A stretch of DNA of 64,000 bases from Paraburkholderia metrosideri. Lineage in GTDB: Bacteria > Pseudomonadota > Gammaproteobacteria > Burkholderiales > Burkholderiaceae. Positions 16,215 through 25,053 of this stretch are shown here, piece by piece; the first letter of the stretch is position 1; the number at the start of each line of letters is the position of its first letter. Location of the stretch: assembly GCF_904848625.1 (NCBI RefSeq), contig NZ_CAJHCP010000006.1:62001-126000 (forward strand), read 5' to 3'. Both the position numbers and the translations under genes were made by a program. The notes below the pieces were generated by a model, which was not told the origin of the DNA, ran no database searches, and worked only from the letters and a program-made list of their open reading frames with translations.

Positions 16215-18764
16215 TCAGGGCTTGTTCGACTCGAACAGGTCCATGATCTCTTTCTTTTCATTGGACGAAACGCTGGGCGGCGGCACCACCGGCGGCGTCA
16301 TGCCCGCCGGGCCTACCCCCCCCATTGCATCGCTCGCGCCCGCGGTCGGATTCGCCGAATCGAGGCCGATGCTCGCGACGAAACCATTGCCCGGCGTCAT
16401 GTTCGTGAAGAACAGTTCGCCGTCGACCGGGGTCACGCCGTCCGGTTGCGCCATCTCGGCTTGCGGCACGCCGCGCAGCGCGCGCTGCATGTACTCGACC
16501 CAGATCGGCAATGCCAGCTGGGCGCCGAACTCGCGACTGCCCAAGCTCTTCGGCTGGTCGTAGCCCATCCACGCCACCGCCACCAGCGACTGCTGATAGC
16601 CCGCGAACCAGCCGTCTTTCGCGTCGTTGGTCGTACCGGTCTTGCCCTGCAGGTCCGAGCGATGCAGCACGTTGGTGCCCGCCCCCGTACCGGCCGTCGC
16701 CACCGAATGCAGCAGGCTGTTCATCACGTAAGCGTTACGCGGTTCGAGCGTGCGCGGTGCGTCGCGGCCCGCCGTCAGCGGCTGCGCTTTGGACAGCGGC
16801 TGACCGCGTGCGTCCGTCACTTCGCTGATCAGATACGGGTTGATCCGGTAGCCGCCGTTCGCAAACACCGAATACGCGCCCGCCGACTGGAGCGGCGTGA
16901 CGAGGCCCGCGCCGAGCGCCATCGGCAGATACGGCGGAGTCTTGTCGGCGTCGAAACCGAAACGCTGCGTGACGAAGTCCTGCGCGTACTTGGTACCGAT
17001 GAACGACAGGATGCGGATCGACACCAGGTTCTTCGACTTCTGCAACGCGAGGCGCATCGTCATCGGACCTTCTGGCTGGTCGTCGTCCTTCGGCTCCCAC
17101 GCGTCGCCGCCCGGCGTGCTCGGCGGGAAGTACAGCGGCGCGTCGTTGATGATCGTGGCCGGTCCGAGACCCTTGTCGAGCGCGGCTGAGTAGATGAACG
17201 GTTTGAAGCTCGAACCCGGCTGACGCCATGCCTGGGTCACGTGATTGAACTTGTTCTTGTTGAAGTCGAAGCCGCCGACCAGCGCGCGGATCGCCCCGTC
17301 CTGCGGCGTAAGCGACACCAGCGCGCCTTCCACCTGCGGCAGCTGGGTGATCTGCCAGTTGCCTTTGTCGTCGGCGACTACGCGCACGATCGAGCCTTCC
17401 TTGATCTTCGTCGCCGCCGACGCACGCGCGCTCAGCGCGCCCGCGACAAAGCGCAGACCGTCGCCGCCGATCGTCACCTCGGTGCCGTCCACCAGTTGCG
17501 CTTTCACCTGCTTCGGACTCACGTCCGTCACCACGGCAGCGATGATCTCGCCGTTATCGGGGTGATCGGTGAGCGCGTCGTCGATGGTCTGATCGCGGTC
17601 GTCGCCCGGCGCGGGCAATTGCACGAAGCCTTCCGGCCCGCGATAACCGTGCCGGCGCTCGTAGTCCATCACGCCTTTACGCACGGCCTGATAGGCCGCG
17701 TTCTGATCGGCGGAATCGATCGTGGTCGTCACGTTCAGACCGCGCGTATAGGTCTCGTCCTTGTATTGCGCGTACATCATCTGCCGGACCATTTCGGCGA
17801 TGTACTCCGCGTGCACGCTGTATTCGTTGCCCGGATTGCGCGTGTGGATCTCTTCCTTCACGGCCTGGTCGTACTGCTCCTGGCTGATGTATTTCAGCTC
17901 CAGCATGCGCCGCAGAATGTACTCCTGACGGATCTTCGCGCGCTTCGGATTGACCACCGGGTTATATGCGGACGGCGCTTTCGGCAAGCCTGCGAGCATC
18001 GCGGCTTCGGCCAGCGTGATGTCTTTCAGATCCTTGCCGAAGTACACGCGCGCGGCCGATGCAAAACCATAAGCGCGCTCGCCCAGATAGATCTGGTTCA
18101 TGTACAGCTCGAGAATCTGGTCTTTGGTCAGCGCGCGCTCGATCTTGTATGCGAGCAGCATTTCATAGATCTTGCGCGTATAGGTCTTTTCGCTCGACAG
18201 GAAGAAGTTGCGCGCCACTTGCATCGTGATCGTGCTCGCGCCCTGCGACGCACCACCATGCGCGAGGTCGGCGAAACCGGCGCGCAGAATGCCGAGGAAG
18301 TCGACGCCGCCGTGCTCGTAGAAGCGATAGTCTTCGATCGCGAGCACGGCCTTCTTCATCTGGTCGGGAATGTCTTCGAAGCGCACCAGGCTGCGCCGTT
18401 CATCGCCGAATTCGCCGATCAGCACGTGGTCTGCGGTATAGACGCGCAGCGGCACTTTCGGGCGATAGTCGGTCAACGCGTCGAGCGACGGCAGTTGCGG
18501 CCCCATCACCACCAGCGCATAGCCGACGATCAGCGCGCCCACCACCGCGAGCGTCGCGACGAGGCTGACAGACCAGATGACGAGCGTGGCGCCGATCGAA
18601 CGGCGCACGGGTTCGGGCTCGCGCGAGGCGGCGTTGCGACCTGGAGTGCGTTGGTAGGAATCCCGGTCTTCACCGGCCGGAGAATGGGAGGAATGCGGTC
18701 GTTTGATGATTGGCATGACTGGAATAGTGGGCGCATAACTGAACGCCTTTCTGCCCGCGCTCAT
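16215..18764 (-). CDS. mrcA: Penicillin-binding protein 1A, bifunctional peptidoglycan synthase
   Basis: An 849-aa class A PBP that polymerises and cross-links peptidoglycan in the periplasm. One TM anchor (about 58-88) follows a basic cytoplasmic tail. The GT51 glycosyltransferase carries IEDYRFYEHGG (143-153, catalytic Glu144) and GASTITMQVARNF. An OB-like insert (about 375-475) marks PBP1A. The transpeptidase motifs are SSFK (518-521, Ser518 nucleophile), SKN (577-579) and KTG (708-710). The C-terminus is Pro/Gly rich. The start is uncertain: ATG 18764 or an in-frame ATG at 18716 (MPIIKRPHSS), neither with a strong SD. A DnaA-box-like element lies about 230 bp upstream. Confidence 0.93.
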   Translation of the reverse strand: MSAGRKAFSYAPTIPVMPIIKRPHSSHSPAGEDRDSYQRTPGRNAASREPEPVRRSIGATLVIWSVSLVATLAVVGALIVGYALVVMGPQLPSLDALTDYRPKVPLRVYTADHVLIGEFGDERRSLVRFEDIPDQMKKAVLAIEDYRFYEHGGVDFLGILRAGFADLAHGGASQGASTITMQVARNFFLSSEKTYTRKIYEMLLAYKIERALTKDQILELYMNQIYLGERAYGFASAARVYFGKDLKDITLAEAAMLAGLPKAPSAYNPVVNPKRAKIRQEYILRRMLELKYISQEQYDQAVKEEIHTRNPGNEYSVHAEYIAEMVRQMMYAQYKDETYTRGLNVTTTIDSADQNAAYQAVRKGVMDYERRHGYRGPEGFVQLPAPGDDRDQTIDDALTDHPDNGEIIAAVVTDVSPKQVKAQLVDGTEVTIGGDGLRFVAGALSARASAATKIKEGSIVRVVADDKGNWQITQLPQVEGALVSLTPQDGAIRALVGGFDFNKNKFNHVTQAWRQPGSSFKPFIYSAALDKGLGPATIINDAPLYFPPSTPGGDAWEPKDDDQPEGPMTMRLALQKSKNLVSIRILSFIGTKYAQDFVTQRFGFDADKTPPYLPMALGAGLVTPLQSAGAYSVFANGGYRINPYLISEVTDARGQPLSKAQPLTAGRDAPRTLEPRNAYVMNSLLHSVATAGTGAGTNVLHRSDLQGKTGTTNDAKDGWFAGYQQSLVAVAWMGYDQPKSLGSREFGAQLALPIWVEYMQRALRGVPQAEMAQPDGVTPVDGELFFTNMTPGNGFVASIGLDSANPTAGASDAMGGVGPAGMTPPVVPPPSVSSNEKKEIMDLFESNKP

Positions 18765-19209
18765 GGCGCGCGCATGGGTCGTGATCGAGCATCGTAGCCT
18801 GAGGCGTAAACCACCGCGCGGCCCTCAGCCCCCGGCCAGCCGCACGGCACGCGAGGGACCTTGCCCGGCGCAACGTAACAGCGCATTTTAAAGAAATCAA
18901 GCGCTGGGCAACGCAGTTTTTTTGTAAGAATTCCCTTCGCGGCGCTCGCGCCTGTATTTCCTGGTACGCACAAACCCGCCCCATGCGGCGCGTGGGACTT
19001 ATCAACAGAAACTGTGCGCAGGGCTGTGGACAAACCGTCCGGAAGCGCTACAACTCGTTGATGTCACGGGATTTTCACGTCGCGCCCGTTTCGCATCGGC
19101 GCAACTCGTCATATGATGGGTTCGATGCGTGCAAAAGACACCCGAACGCCACGGCGTATGCCAGATACGCGCCTTGACCCGCCAATGCCAACAAGTATGC
19201 GAGCCGATC
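18765..19209. other. Divergent promoter region between mrcA and the RHH-like gene
   Basis: Non-coding by inspection, 445 bp. Its main feature is the fourth DnaA-box-like bipartite element at 18999-19033. Promoters for both flanking genes must lie here, but no confident -35/-10 pair was seen. Confidence 0.45.
18999..19033. repeat. 35-bp bipartite DnaA-box-like element, copy 4
   Basis: Left arm TTATCAACAG (18999-19008), right arm CTGTGGACAA (19024-19033): the same 25-bp spacing as copies 1-3, 4.1 kb away, in the mrcA divergent promoter region. The middle 15 bp differ (AAACTGTGCGCAGGG). Confidence 0.6.
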
Positions 19210-19917
19210 ATGAACAAGCCCAGTGAGCGTATCGTCGTCTTCGTCACGACCGCTCAGAAACGCGCGATCACCGTCACTGCCGAGAATCTGGGCATCAGCG
19301 TCAGCGAACTGATGAGGCGCGCGGTGCTGAGCTTTGGCGCCACCAGCGAACAGGTGAAGGCGGCGAGCATTGTCGACCGGTTGCGCGCGCCGCGCGCACC
19401 CGACGCGCTCAACGCGGCGTTACAACGGGTCGCGCGCGGCACCCGGCATGCCCGCGCGGCGTTGCCCGCCGCATTGCAGGCACGCGATGACAGCGAACTG
19501 GACGCTTCCGCGTCCCTGTCCACGAGTGCCGCGGAGGACGCCGCGGCAACGGCAGCGGCTTCAACTGGCGCTTCGACCAGCGCTTCAACTGCCGCAATCA
19601 GGTCCGCCGGCTCATCACGCGCTGCCTCCACCCCAAAAGTATTGCCGCCTACGCTAACAGCGGCGGAACCCGCGCCTCTGCTACCGGCCGGCATTGCCGC
19701 CGCCCTTGCCGCGGAGGCCGACGAGGAAGCCGCCGCGACAGCCGAGGCGGTCGCCCGCGTGGCCGCGGCGAAAGCAGCAACTGAAGGCTCCGCGCCGCCG
19801 CAGGTCGATACCGACTCGCCGTTGCGCAGCGTGCTGAAGCGCCCTCGCCTCGACACCGCGCGCGACGACGACGATCCATGCAGCGACCCGAGCACCGAAG
19901 GCGGCCGCTTCGCCTGA
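19210..19917 (+). CDS. Ribbon-helix-helix-like protein with long Ala-rich tail
   Basis: A 235-aa protein. Residues 1-43 (KPSERIVVFVTTAQKRAITV, then TAENLGISVSELMRRAVLSF) have the beta-helix-helix pattern of RHH/Arc-type DNA-binding or DUF-type proteins: alternating residues in the strand and NLGISVSELMRRAV as the second helix. The rest is low-complexity Ala/Ser/Thr (DAAATAAASTGASTSASTAA) ending in an acidic, basic patch (LKRPRLDTARDDDD). No known family recognised for the tail. The ATG at 19210 is chosen over an upstream ATG at 19129 because the domain starts there. It might be an accessory DNA-binding protein; this is inference. Confidence 0.55.
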   Translation: MNKPSERIVVFVTTAQKRAITVTAENLGISVSELMRRAVLSFGATSEQVKAASIVDRLRAPRAPDALNAALQRVARGTRHARAALPAALQARDDSELDASASLSTSAAEDAAATAAASTGASTSASTAAIRSAGSSRAASTPKVLPPTLTAAEPAPLLPAGIAAALAAEADEEAAATAEAVARVAAAKAATEGSAPPQVDTDSPLRSVLKRPRLDTARDDDDPCSDPSTEGGRFA

Positions 19918-20471
19918 CGCGAGGTCACCGCACGTTCGTCGCAATGCGAAACCGGTATGTCGCGATGCACCCGCGCACGTGCCGCCGCGGTCCTTATTCG
20001 ATCGTCGAATTGGCTTTCGATATTGCAAGCTGAAGCGATGAAAAATGGCTGGGCGTTATCGATCGTTCAGCTTCGTTCACGGCGACATTTATGGCGCGTC
20101 CTGAAACCGGCAATTCCGAATACCGTGGCGTCGATTGACGGAAAAGCGCCCCTCCCGCGGTCATGCTACCGACACCTGCGATGTGCAAAGTAAAGGGCTC
20201 CGTCATCGCGCCCTTTAAGCCAAATTTAAGAAAGGCAATGGTGTAATATCCGCCAGCCGCTTGATGACGGTCACGCGTTTTAACACGACAACTGTCTGCC
20301 ACTCGCAATTCAAATCGAACAATTTATCGTTTGGCTATTGCAATTGAAGAGTACGCCCCGAACTCCGGTCCGAACGTTGCGCAGCTTCCGGCGCGGCGGC
20401 GTAAAGTAGCAGTTGAAAGTAGTTGAGCGCGTGAGATATTCAGCGCCGACACCATTCTCTGGAGGTTTTTC
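19918..20471. other. Long intergenic region upstream of pspA
   Basis: 554 bp with no convincing gene. AT-rich stretches (20210-20250 and 20300-20345) are likely promoter DNA. TTGGCTATTGCAATTGAA around 20331 loosely resembles a sigma-54 -24/-12 site, as known for psp genes, but the -12 GC is not at the right place. Confidence 0.35.
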
Positions 20472-21152
20472 ATGTCGCTTTTTGACAGCATTTCGCGCAC
20501 GCTCAAAGGTCTTCTGAACGACGCAGCCGACTCCGTGCAAGATCCGTCGCGCGACTCGCGGCAAATCGTGCGCGAACTCGACGACAGCATCGGCAAAGCC
20601 GAAAATTCGTTGATCGAGATTCAGGCGCAGGTGGCCACGCAACAGAGCAAGCGCGACGTTGCCGCAGACAAGGCGAAGAAATACGAAGACGGCGCGAAGC
20701 GCGCGCTGCAATCCGGCGATGAAACACTCGCTCGCGAAGCACTCGGCGCGCAAGCCACGGCTGAAGCCGAACGCGATGCGCTGACGAAAGAACTCACCAC
20801 GCTGGAACCGTCGGTCGCGCAGTTGAAGAGCCAGATCGACGACATGCGCAGCCGTCGTAACGAACTGAACGCACGCTCGAACATCCTGCAGGCCAAGCAG
20901 CAGATTGCACAGGCCAAAGACACCGCGGCCACCGCGCTGGGTGGCATCGGCGGAAAGAATCTGTCCGAAGATTTTCAGAAGCTCGAAGACAAGGTTGCGT
21001 TGTCGAATGCACGTTCTGACGCACGCCTGAATTCCGCCGACCAGAAAAGCGGCAAGGCGCTCGACGACAAGCTCGCCGATCTGAATCGCGGCCCGTCCGT
21101 CGAAGACCGTCTCGAAGCGTTGAAGAAACAGATCAACACGCCGGCCCAGTAA
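20472..21152 (+). CDS. pspA: PspA/IM30 (Vipp1) family membrane-stress protein
   Basis: A 226-aa, almost entirely helical coiled-coil protein: an amphipathic N-terminal helix (SLFDSISRTLKGLLNDAADS) then long charged heptad regions (SLIEIQAQVATQQSKRDVAA; LEPSVAQLKSQIDDMRSRRN). PspA proteins bind the inner leaflet and help keep membrane integrity under stress. A strong GGAGG (20461-20465) precedes the ATG. No pspB/C or pspF genes are adjacent. Instead a TPR membrane protein follows 113 bp later, probably in the same transcript. Confidence 0.85.
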   Translation: MSLFDSISRTLKGLLNDAADSVQDPSRDSRQIVRELDDSIGKAENSLIEIQAQVATQQSKRDVAADKAKKYEDGAKRALQSGDETLAREALGAQATAEAERDALTKELTTLEPSVAQLKSQIDDMRSRRNELNARSNILQAKQQIAQAKDTAATALGGIGGKNLSEDFQKLEDKVALSNARSDARLNSADQKSGKALDDKLADLNRGPSVEDRLEALKKQINTPAQ

Positions 21153-21248
21153 TTGCGTTTGCACTACGTACCGGCGTCGCCTGTGCGGCGACGGTACGCC
21201 GGCCGATGCGCTGCACGGCCACCGAAACGACTGAAGGAGACGGGTGCC

Positions 21249-21269
21249 ATGCGCCCGGCCCGCATATGA
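21249..21269 (+). CDS. Candidate six-codon leader ORF coupled to the TPR gene
   Basis: ATG-CGC-CCG-GCC-CGC-ATA-TGA encodes MRPARI. It sits just behind the only good ribosome-binding site (AAGGAGA, 21234-21240), and its stop overlaps the next ATG in ATATGA (21264-21269), so ribosomes could be handed on by termination-reinitiation. Inferred from sequence only. Confidence 0.35.
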   Translation: MRPARI

Positions 21270-22465
21270 AAAAACTTCTCGCCACCGCGTTCGCTTCAGC
21301 ACTGTTTGTCTCGGCTGCCGCGTTCGCGTTGCCCACGGCGCAGCAGATCGAATCGGCAATGTCACAAGGCAACTGGCAACAGGCCGATGCCGGTTTGAGC
21401 GAAGTGCTGCAGGCCCATCCGAACAATGCGCACGCGCACTATCTGTATAGCCAGGTACTCGATCGCGAAGGCCGTTATGCGGACGCGCTGGCTCAGGTTC
21501 AACAGGCCAAAACGCTCGACCCGCAAATCCGCTTCACCGATCCCACCCGTTTCGCCCAAACCGAAGCACGCATCCGCCGCGACGCGGAACGCGCAGGTAA
21601 TCTCAGTAGCAACAACGGCAACACCATCGGCCGCGCCGCGAATCCGTTCGCGCAGCAGAATGCGCCTGCTGTGCAGCAACAATCGGCGATGGCATCGCAA
21701 GCGCAACCACGGCATGGTCCGGGGGTCGGTATGTGGATCGGCATCATTATTCTGATTGGCTTGATCGCGCTGGTGCTACGCTGGACGCTGCGTCGTGCCC
21801 GCTCGCAGGAAGACACGCGTGCGGACGACGACCGTCGCGTGCAACTGAAGCGCGCAACGGACTTGCTGAACACCGTGCGTTCGCTGAAGCTCGACGTGAA
21901 GCTTTCCACCTTGGCGGGTCATGAGGCGCTGGAAAAAGAGGTCGAAGCAACGGAAGATCAATTGCGCGGCGTTGTCGAGGGCTTGTCGAACGGCAAGAAT
22001 CCGTTGCCGCCGTACCAGCTCGATGAACTGGAACAACGCGTCGGCAGCTTGCGCGCGCGCGCGGACGGCAAGCCCGATCCGTATGCGGCGCCAGCCGGCA
22101 CACAACAGTCGTCTTATGCGCAGGAAGCCGAGCGTTTCGGCAATCCTCCGCAAGCACCTTATCCGCAGCAAGGTCCGTATCAGCAACAGCCGCCGCAGGT
22201 CATCGTGCAGCAAGGCGGTGGCGGCTTTGGCGGCGGCATGGGTGGTCTGTTGACAGGCGTGCTGCTGGGTGAAGCGCTGAACTCCGGGCGCGAACGCGTG
22301 GTGGAACGCGATGTCATCGTCGACGATGAATCGCGCCGCCGCGGCAACGATGGCGGCAACGACGGTGGGGTCGACTTCGGTCAGGGTTCGAACGACTGGA
22401 ACGACGGCGGTGGCGGAGTCGATATGGGTAGCAACGACGATTCGGGCGGGTGGTCGGACACCTGA
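21266..22465 (+). CDS. Exported single-pass TPR-containing membrane protein, unknown function
   Basis: A 399-aa protein: signal peptide (MKKLLATAFASALFVSAAAF, cleavage near residue 22), a short TPR-like segment (MSQGNWQQADAGLSEVLQAH and HYLYSQVLDREGRYADALAQ, about 30-85), a Gln/Ala linker, one TM helix (GMWIGIIILIGLIALVLRWT, about 152-171), a cytoplasmic charged helical part, then a low-complexity Pro/Gln stretch and a Gly-rich end (GGGGFGGGMGGLLTGVLLGE) with Asp/Asn/Gly repeats. The position next to pspA suggests a membrane-stress role (inference). The signal peptide fixes the ATG at 21266. A terminator follows. Confidence 0.65.
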   Translation: MKKLLATAFASALFVSAAAFALPTAQQIESAMSQGNWQQADAGLSEVLQAHPNNAHAHYLYSQVLDREGRYADALAQVQQAKTLDPQIRFTDPTRFAQTEARIRRDAERAGNLSSNNGNTIGRAANPFAQQNAPAVQQQSAMASQAQPRHGPGVGMWIGIIILIGLIALVLRWTLRRARSQEDTRADDDRRVQLKRATDLLNTVRSLKLDVKLSTLAGHEALEKEVEATEDQLRGVVEGLSNGKNPLPPYQLDELEQRVGSLRARADGKPDPYAAPAGTQQSSYAQEAERFGNPPQAPYPQQGPYQQQPPQVIVQQGGGGFGGGMGGLLTGVLLGEALNSGRERVVERDVIVDDESRRRGNDGGNDGGVDFGQGSNDWNDGGGGVDMGSNDDSGGWSDT

Positions 22466-22495
22466 GTAACGTTGCAACCCTCTAGCGTCGAATGA

Positions 22496-22532
22496 AAAAC
22501 AGGCTCCTTTAATTCAGGGAGCCTGTTTTTTT
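22496..22532 (+). terminator. Rho-independent terminator after the pspA-TPR unit
   Basis: ACAGGCTCC (22499-22507) pairs with GGAGCCTGT (22518-22526), followed by a run of seven Ts (22526-22532). A-rich sequence on the left side could also serve the converging tetR gene. Confidence 0.85.
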
Positions 22533-22588
22533 ATGCGCACTCATTGGCGTATTCATCGGCCGACTCATTGGCCCATTCATTCGCGCAT

Positions 22589-23272
22589 TCATCCGGACGC
22601 AAACGCCCTGCCCCCGTCATGCTGCGCAAGCAGTATCGACCCCGCAAACAGCCTGACGATAAAGCGCTCCGCGTAAGCGATCAGCGCATCGCGCCGCGCG
22701 GTATCCGCGTCGATGTATTCGGCCGACAGGTGGAACAACTGCAACACGATCTGCGTGCAGACTTCGTCGACCGTGTCGCGTGCCAGCGTCGGCATTAATT
22801 CCAGTTGCACGACGTCGTCCGCCATTTCCGCCGACACCTCATGCAGATTCGCCCGCACTGCCTCACGCAGCGCCGGCGACGTGCCGTGATATTCGACCAG
22901 CGCACTCTGGAACGCCGCGCGGTTCTCCAGCGTAAACGCAAAAAACGCAACGCACGCGCGACGCGGCACGCTATGCGGCTCGTCGTGCGCGGCGAGCCAG
23001 CGTTCGCGCCGCAGCATGGGCCGCAAACGCCGGCTGACCGATTCGACCGCCTCGCGCGCGAGTTCGTCGAGCGCACTGAAATGACGATAGAACGTGTTGG
23101 GATTCAGCCCCGCCTCGCGCGCGAGTTCGCGCAGGCCGAGGCTTGCGAAACTGCGGCCGCCCGCTGTCAGCCGCAACGCGGCTTCGATCAGTTTGCGCTT
23201 GCCCGCCGGCAATTGATGGCTGGCGGCAGCGCGTCGATCAGCGGCAGACGCCGGGTCGGGTGCGGATTTCAT
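22589..23272 (-). CDS. TetR-family regulator divergent from the monooxygenase
   Basis: A 227-aa protein. The HTH is LGLRELAREAGLNPNTFYRH (about residues 46-66), like FabR-type TetR proteins in sequence style, followed by a long helical effector domain. The divergent neighbour is a Baeyer-Villiger-type monooxygenase with a hydrolase, so it most likely represses that pair in the absence of a ketone or ester-type ligand (inference). A large inverted repeat lies in the 147-bp gap. Confidence 0.82.
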   Translation of the reverse strand: MKSAPDPASAADRRAAASHQLPAGKRKLIEAALRLTAGGRSFASLGLRELAREAGLNPNTFYRHFSALDELAREAVESVSRRLRPMLRRERWLAAHDEPHSVPRRACVAFFAFTLENRAAFQSALVEYHGTSPALREAVRANLHEVSAEMADDVVQLELMPTLARDTVDEVCTQIVLQLFHLSAEYIDADTARRDALIAYAERFIVRLFAGSILLAQHDGGRAFASG

Positions 23273-23336
23273 GGGCTTTCAATCACCGTGCGGCAAACGC
23301 GTTTAATAGCAGCACTCTAAACGATCTTGACGCGAA

Positions 23337-23386
23337 GTGTACAGTTGTCTACCCTGCGCGTTATGCTGCAGTAGACACATGTACAC
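23337..23386. promoter_or_regulatory. Large inverted repeat, probable TetR operator
   Basis: GTGTACAGTTGTCTAC (23337-23352) and GTAGACACATGTACAC (23371-23386) match as inverted arms at 14 of 16 positions, with an 18-bp spacer. It lies between the divergent tetR (start 23272) and the monooxygenase (start 23420). Confidence 0.65.
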
Positions 23387-23419
23387 ACCGCAAATGCGTG
23401 AACCCGTGAATTTTGTCCC

Positions 23420-24922
23420 ATGCCGGAGACCGTTGTGAGACCTGCCCCTTCCAATCCGGTTGCGCCACGCATTGCCATTGTCGGCAGCGGCTTTGCCGGC
23501 ATCGGCATGGCGATCCGTCTGCAGCAGATGGGCATCACGTCGTTCACGATTTACGAGGCGGCGGCGGACATCGGCGGGACATGGCGTGACAACACGTATC
23601 CCGGCGCGGCCTGCGACGTCCCCTCGCATCTCTATTCCTTTTCGTTCGAGCCGAATCCGGCGTGGTCGAGAGCGTTTGGCGGTCAGGCAGAAATCTTCGC
23701 GTATCTGAAGCATTGCGCGCGCAAGTACGGCGTCGAGCGTTACGTGCGCTGCCATGCGCGCGTGGCGTCGACGCGTTTTGACGAAAGCCGCCAGGTGTGG
23801 CACGTCGAAGTCGATGTGAACGGCATCCGCGAAACGATTGAAGCCGATATCGTGATCGCCGCAAGCGGGCCGTTGTCACGTCCCGCGATGCCGAAGATCG
23901 CCGGGCTCGATCGCTTTGAAGGCAAGCTGTTTCACTCGGCGCGCTGGGACCACGCGTATCCGCTCGATGGCAAGCGTGTCGCGGTGATCGGCACCGGCGC
24001 GAGCGCGATTCAGTTCGTGCCGCACGTCCAGCGGCGGGCCGCGCACATCGATCTGTTCCAGCGCACCGCGCCGTGGATCATGCCGAAGCCGGACAAGCCG
24101 GTCGGTCCGCGCGCGCAGTGGCTGTTCCGCCATTTGCCGTTCACGCAGCGCTTCGTGCGCAACGCGATCTACTGGCAACTCGAATCGCGCGCGCTCGCGT
24201 TCGTGGTCAATCCCAAGCTGATGAAGCTGCCGATGAAATTCGGCCTGAGCTACCTGGAACGCCGCGTGAAAGACCCGGCGCTGCGCGCAAAGCTGACGCC
24301 GAACTACCGGCTAGGCTGCAAGCGCGTGCTGTTGTCGAGCGATTACTTCCCCGCCATCAGCCAGCCCAATGTCGACGTGGTGACGACCGGCATCCGCGAG
24401 ATCGTCGCAAACGGCATCGTGACCGATGACGGCGTGCATCATGGCGCCGATGCGATCATCTGCGGCACGGGTTTTCAGGTCAACGATGTCGGCGCTCCGT
24501 TCGACGTAACCGGCCTCGAAGGCGCAGATCTCGGCGCGATGTGGTTGCGTGACGGACCGCAGGCGTACCTCGGCACCAGCATCGCGAACTTCCCGAACTT
24601 CTTCATGATCGTCGGCCCGAATACCGGTCTCGGTCACAACTCGATGATCTACATGATCGAGTCGCAGGTGCAATACATCGCCGATTGTCTGCGCGTGCTG
24701 CGCAAGCGCAATGCACGCACGATGAACTTGCGGCCCGACGTGCAGCAGAAATTCAACGCGCGTTTGCAACAGCACATGCAGCATTCTGTGTGGACCAGCG
24801 GATGCCACAGCTGGTATCAGACGCAAAGCGGCAAAGTGACAGCGCTGTGGCCGGGGTTCACGTTCAGCTTTCGCCATCGCACGCGGCGCGTGCGGCCGCA
24901 CGATTACCGCTTCGGACGATAA
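23420..24922 (+). CDS. FAD-dependent Baeyer-Villiger-type monooxygenase
   Basis: A 500-aa flavoprotein: FAD Rossmann motif GSGFAG (22-27), ATG-like GGTWRDNTYPGAACDVPSH (52-70), the type I Baeyer-Villiger fingerprint FxGxxxHxxxW as F166-G168-H172-W176, and the NADPH motif GTGASA (191-196). Such enzymes insert one oxygen next to a carbonyl (ketone to ester) or oxidise heteroatoms, using NADPH and O2 in the cytoplasm. An alpha/beta hydrolase follows, which fits ester hydrolysis as the next step. The substrate cannot be predicted. Confidence 0.88.
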   Translation: MPETVVRPAPSNPVAPRIAIVGSGFAGIGMAIRLQQMGITSFTIYEAAADIGGTWRDNTYPGAACDVPSHLYSFSFEPNPAWSRAFGGQAEIFAYLKHCARKYGVERYVRCHARVASTRFDESRQVWHVEVDVNGIRETIEADIVIAASGPLSRPAMPKIAGLDRFEGKLFHSARWDHAYPLDGKRVAVIGTGASAIQFVPHVQRRAAHIDLFQRTAPWIMPKPDKPVGPRAQWLFRHLPFTQRFVRNAIYWQLESRALAFVVNPKLMKLPMKFGLSYLERRVKDPALRAKLTPNYRLGCKRVLLSSDYFPAISQPNVDVVTTGIREIVANGIVTDDGVHHGADAIICGTGFQVNDVGAPFDVTGLEGADLGAMWLRDGPQAYLGTSIANFPNFFMIVGPNTGLGHNSMIYMIESQVQYIADCLRVLRKRNARTMNLRPDVQQKFNARLQQHMQHSVWTSGCHSWYQTQSGKVTALWPGFTFSFRHRTRRVRPHDYRFGR

Positions 24923-25053
24923 AGCCTTCAATGCTGTGAGCGCTCCGGCGCGTGTCGGATTGGGAGACCGTCGCGCTCGCGCAAGACCGCGGCCGTTGCG
25001 CGGCGCAAGCGAAGCGGCAATGGACTGAAGGGATTAAAAAGGGAGACAAAAAC

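Noticed and set aside
16062-17189. Long open frame antisense to mrcA
   Set aside because: It is the shadow of the PBP1A gene in high-GC DNA (Arg/His-rich, no family); same reasoning for the frame at 17241-18797.
20325-20350. Sigma-54 promoter for pspA
   Set aside because: GG/GC spacing is not right (-12 element reads TTGA), so I do not call it.
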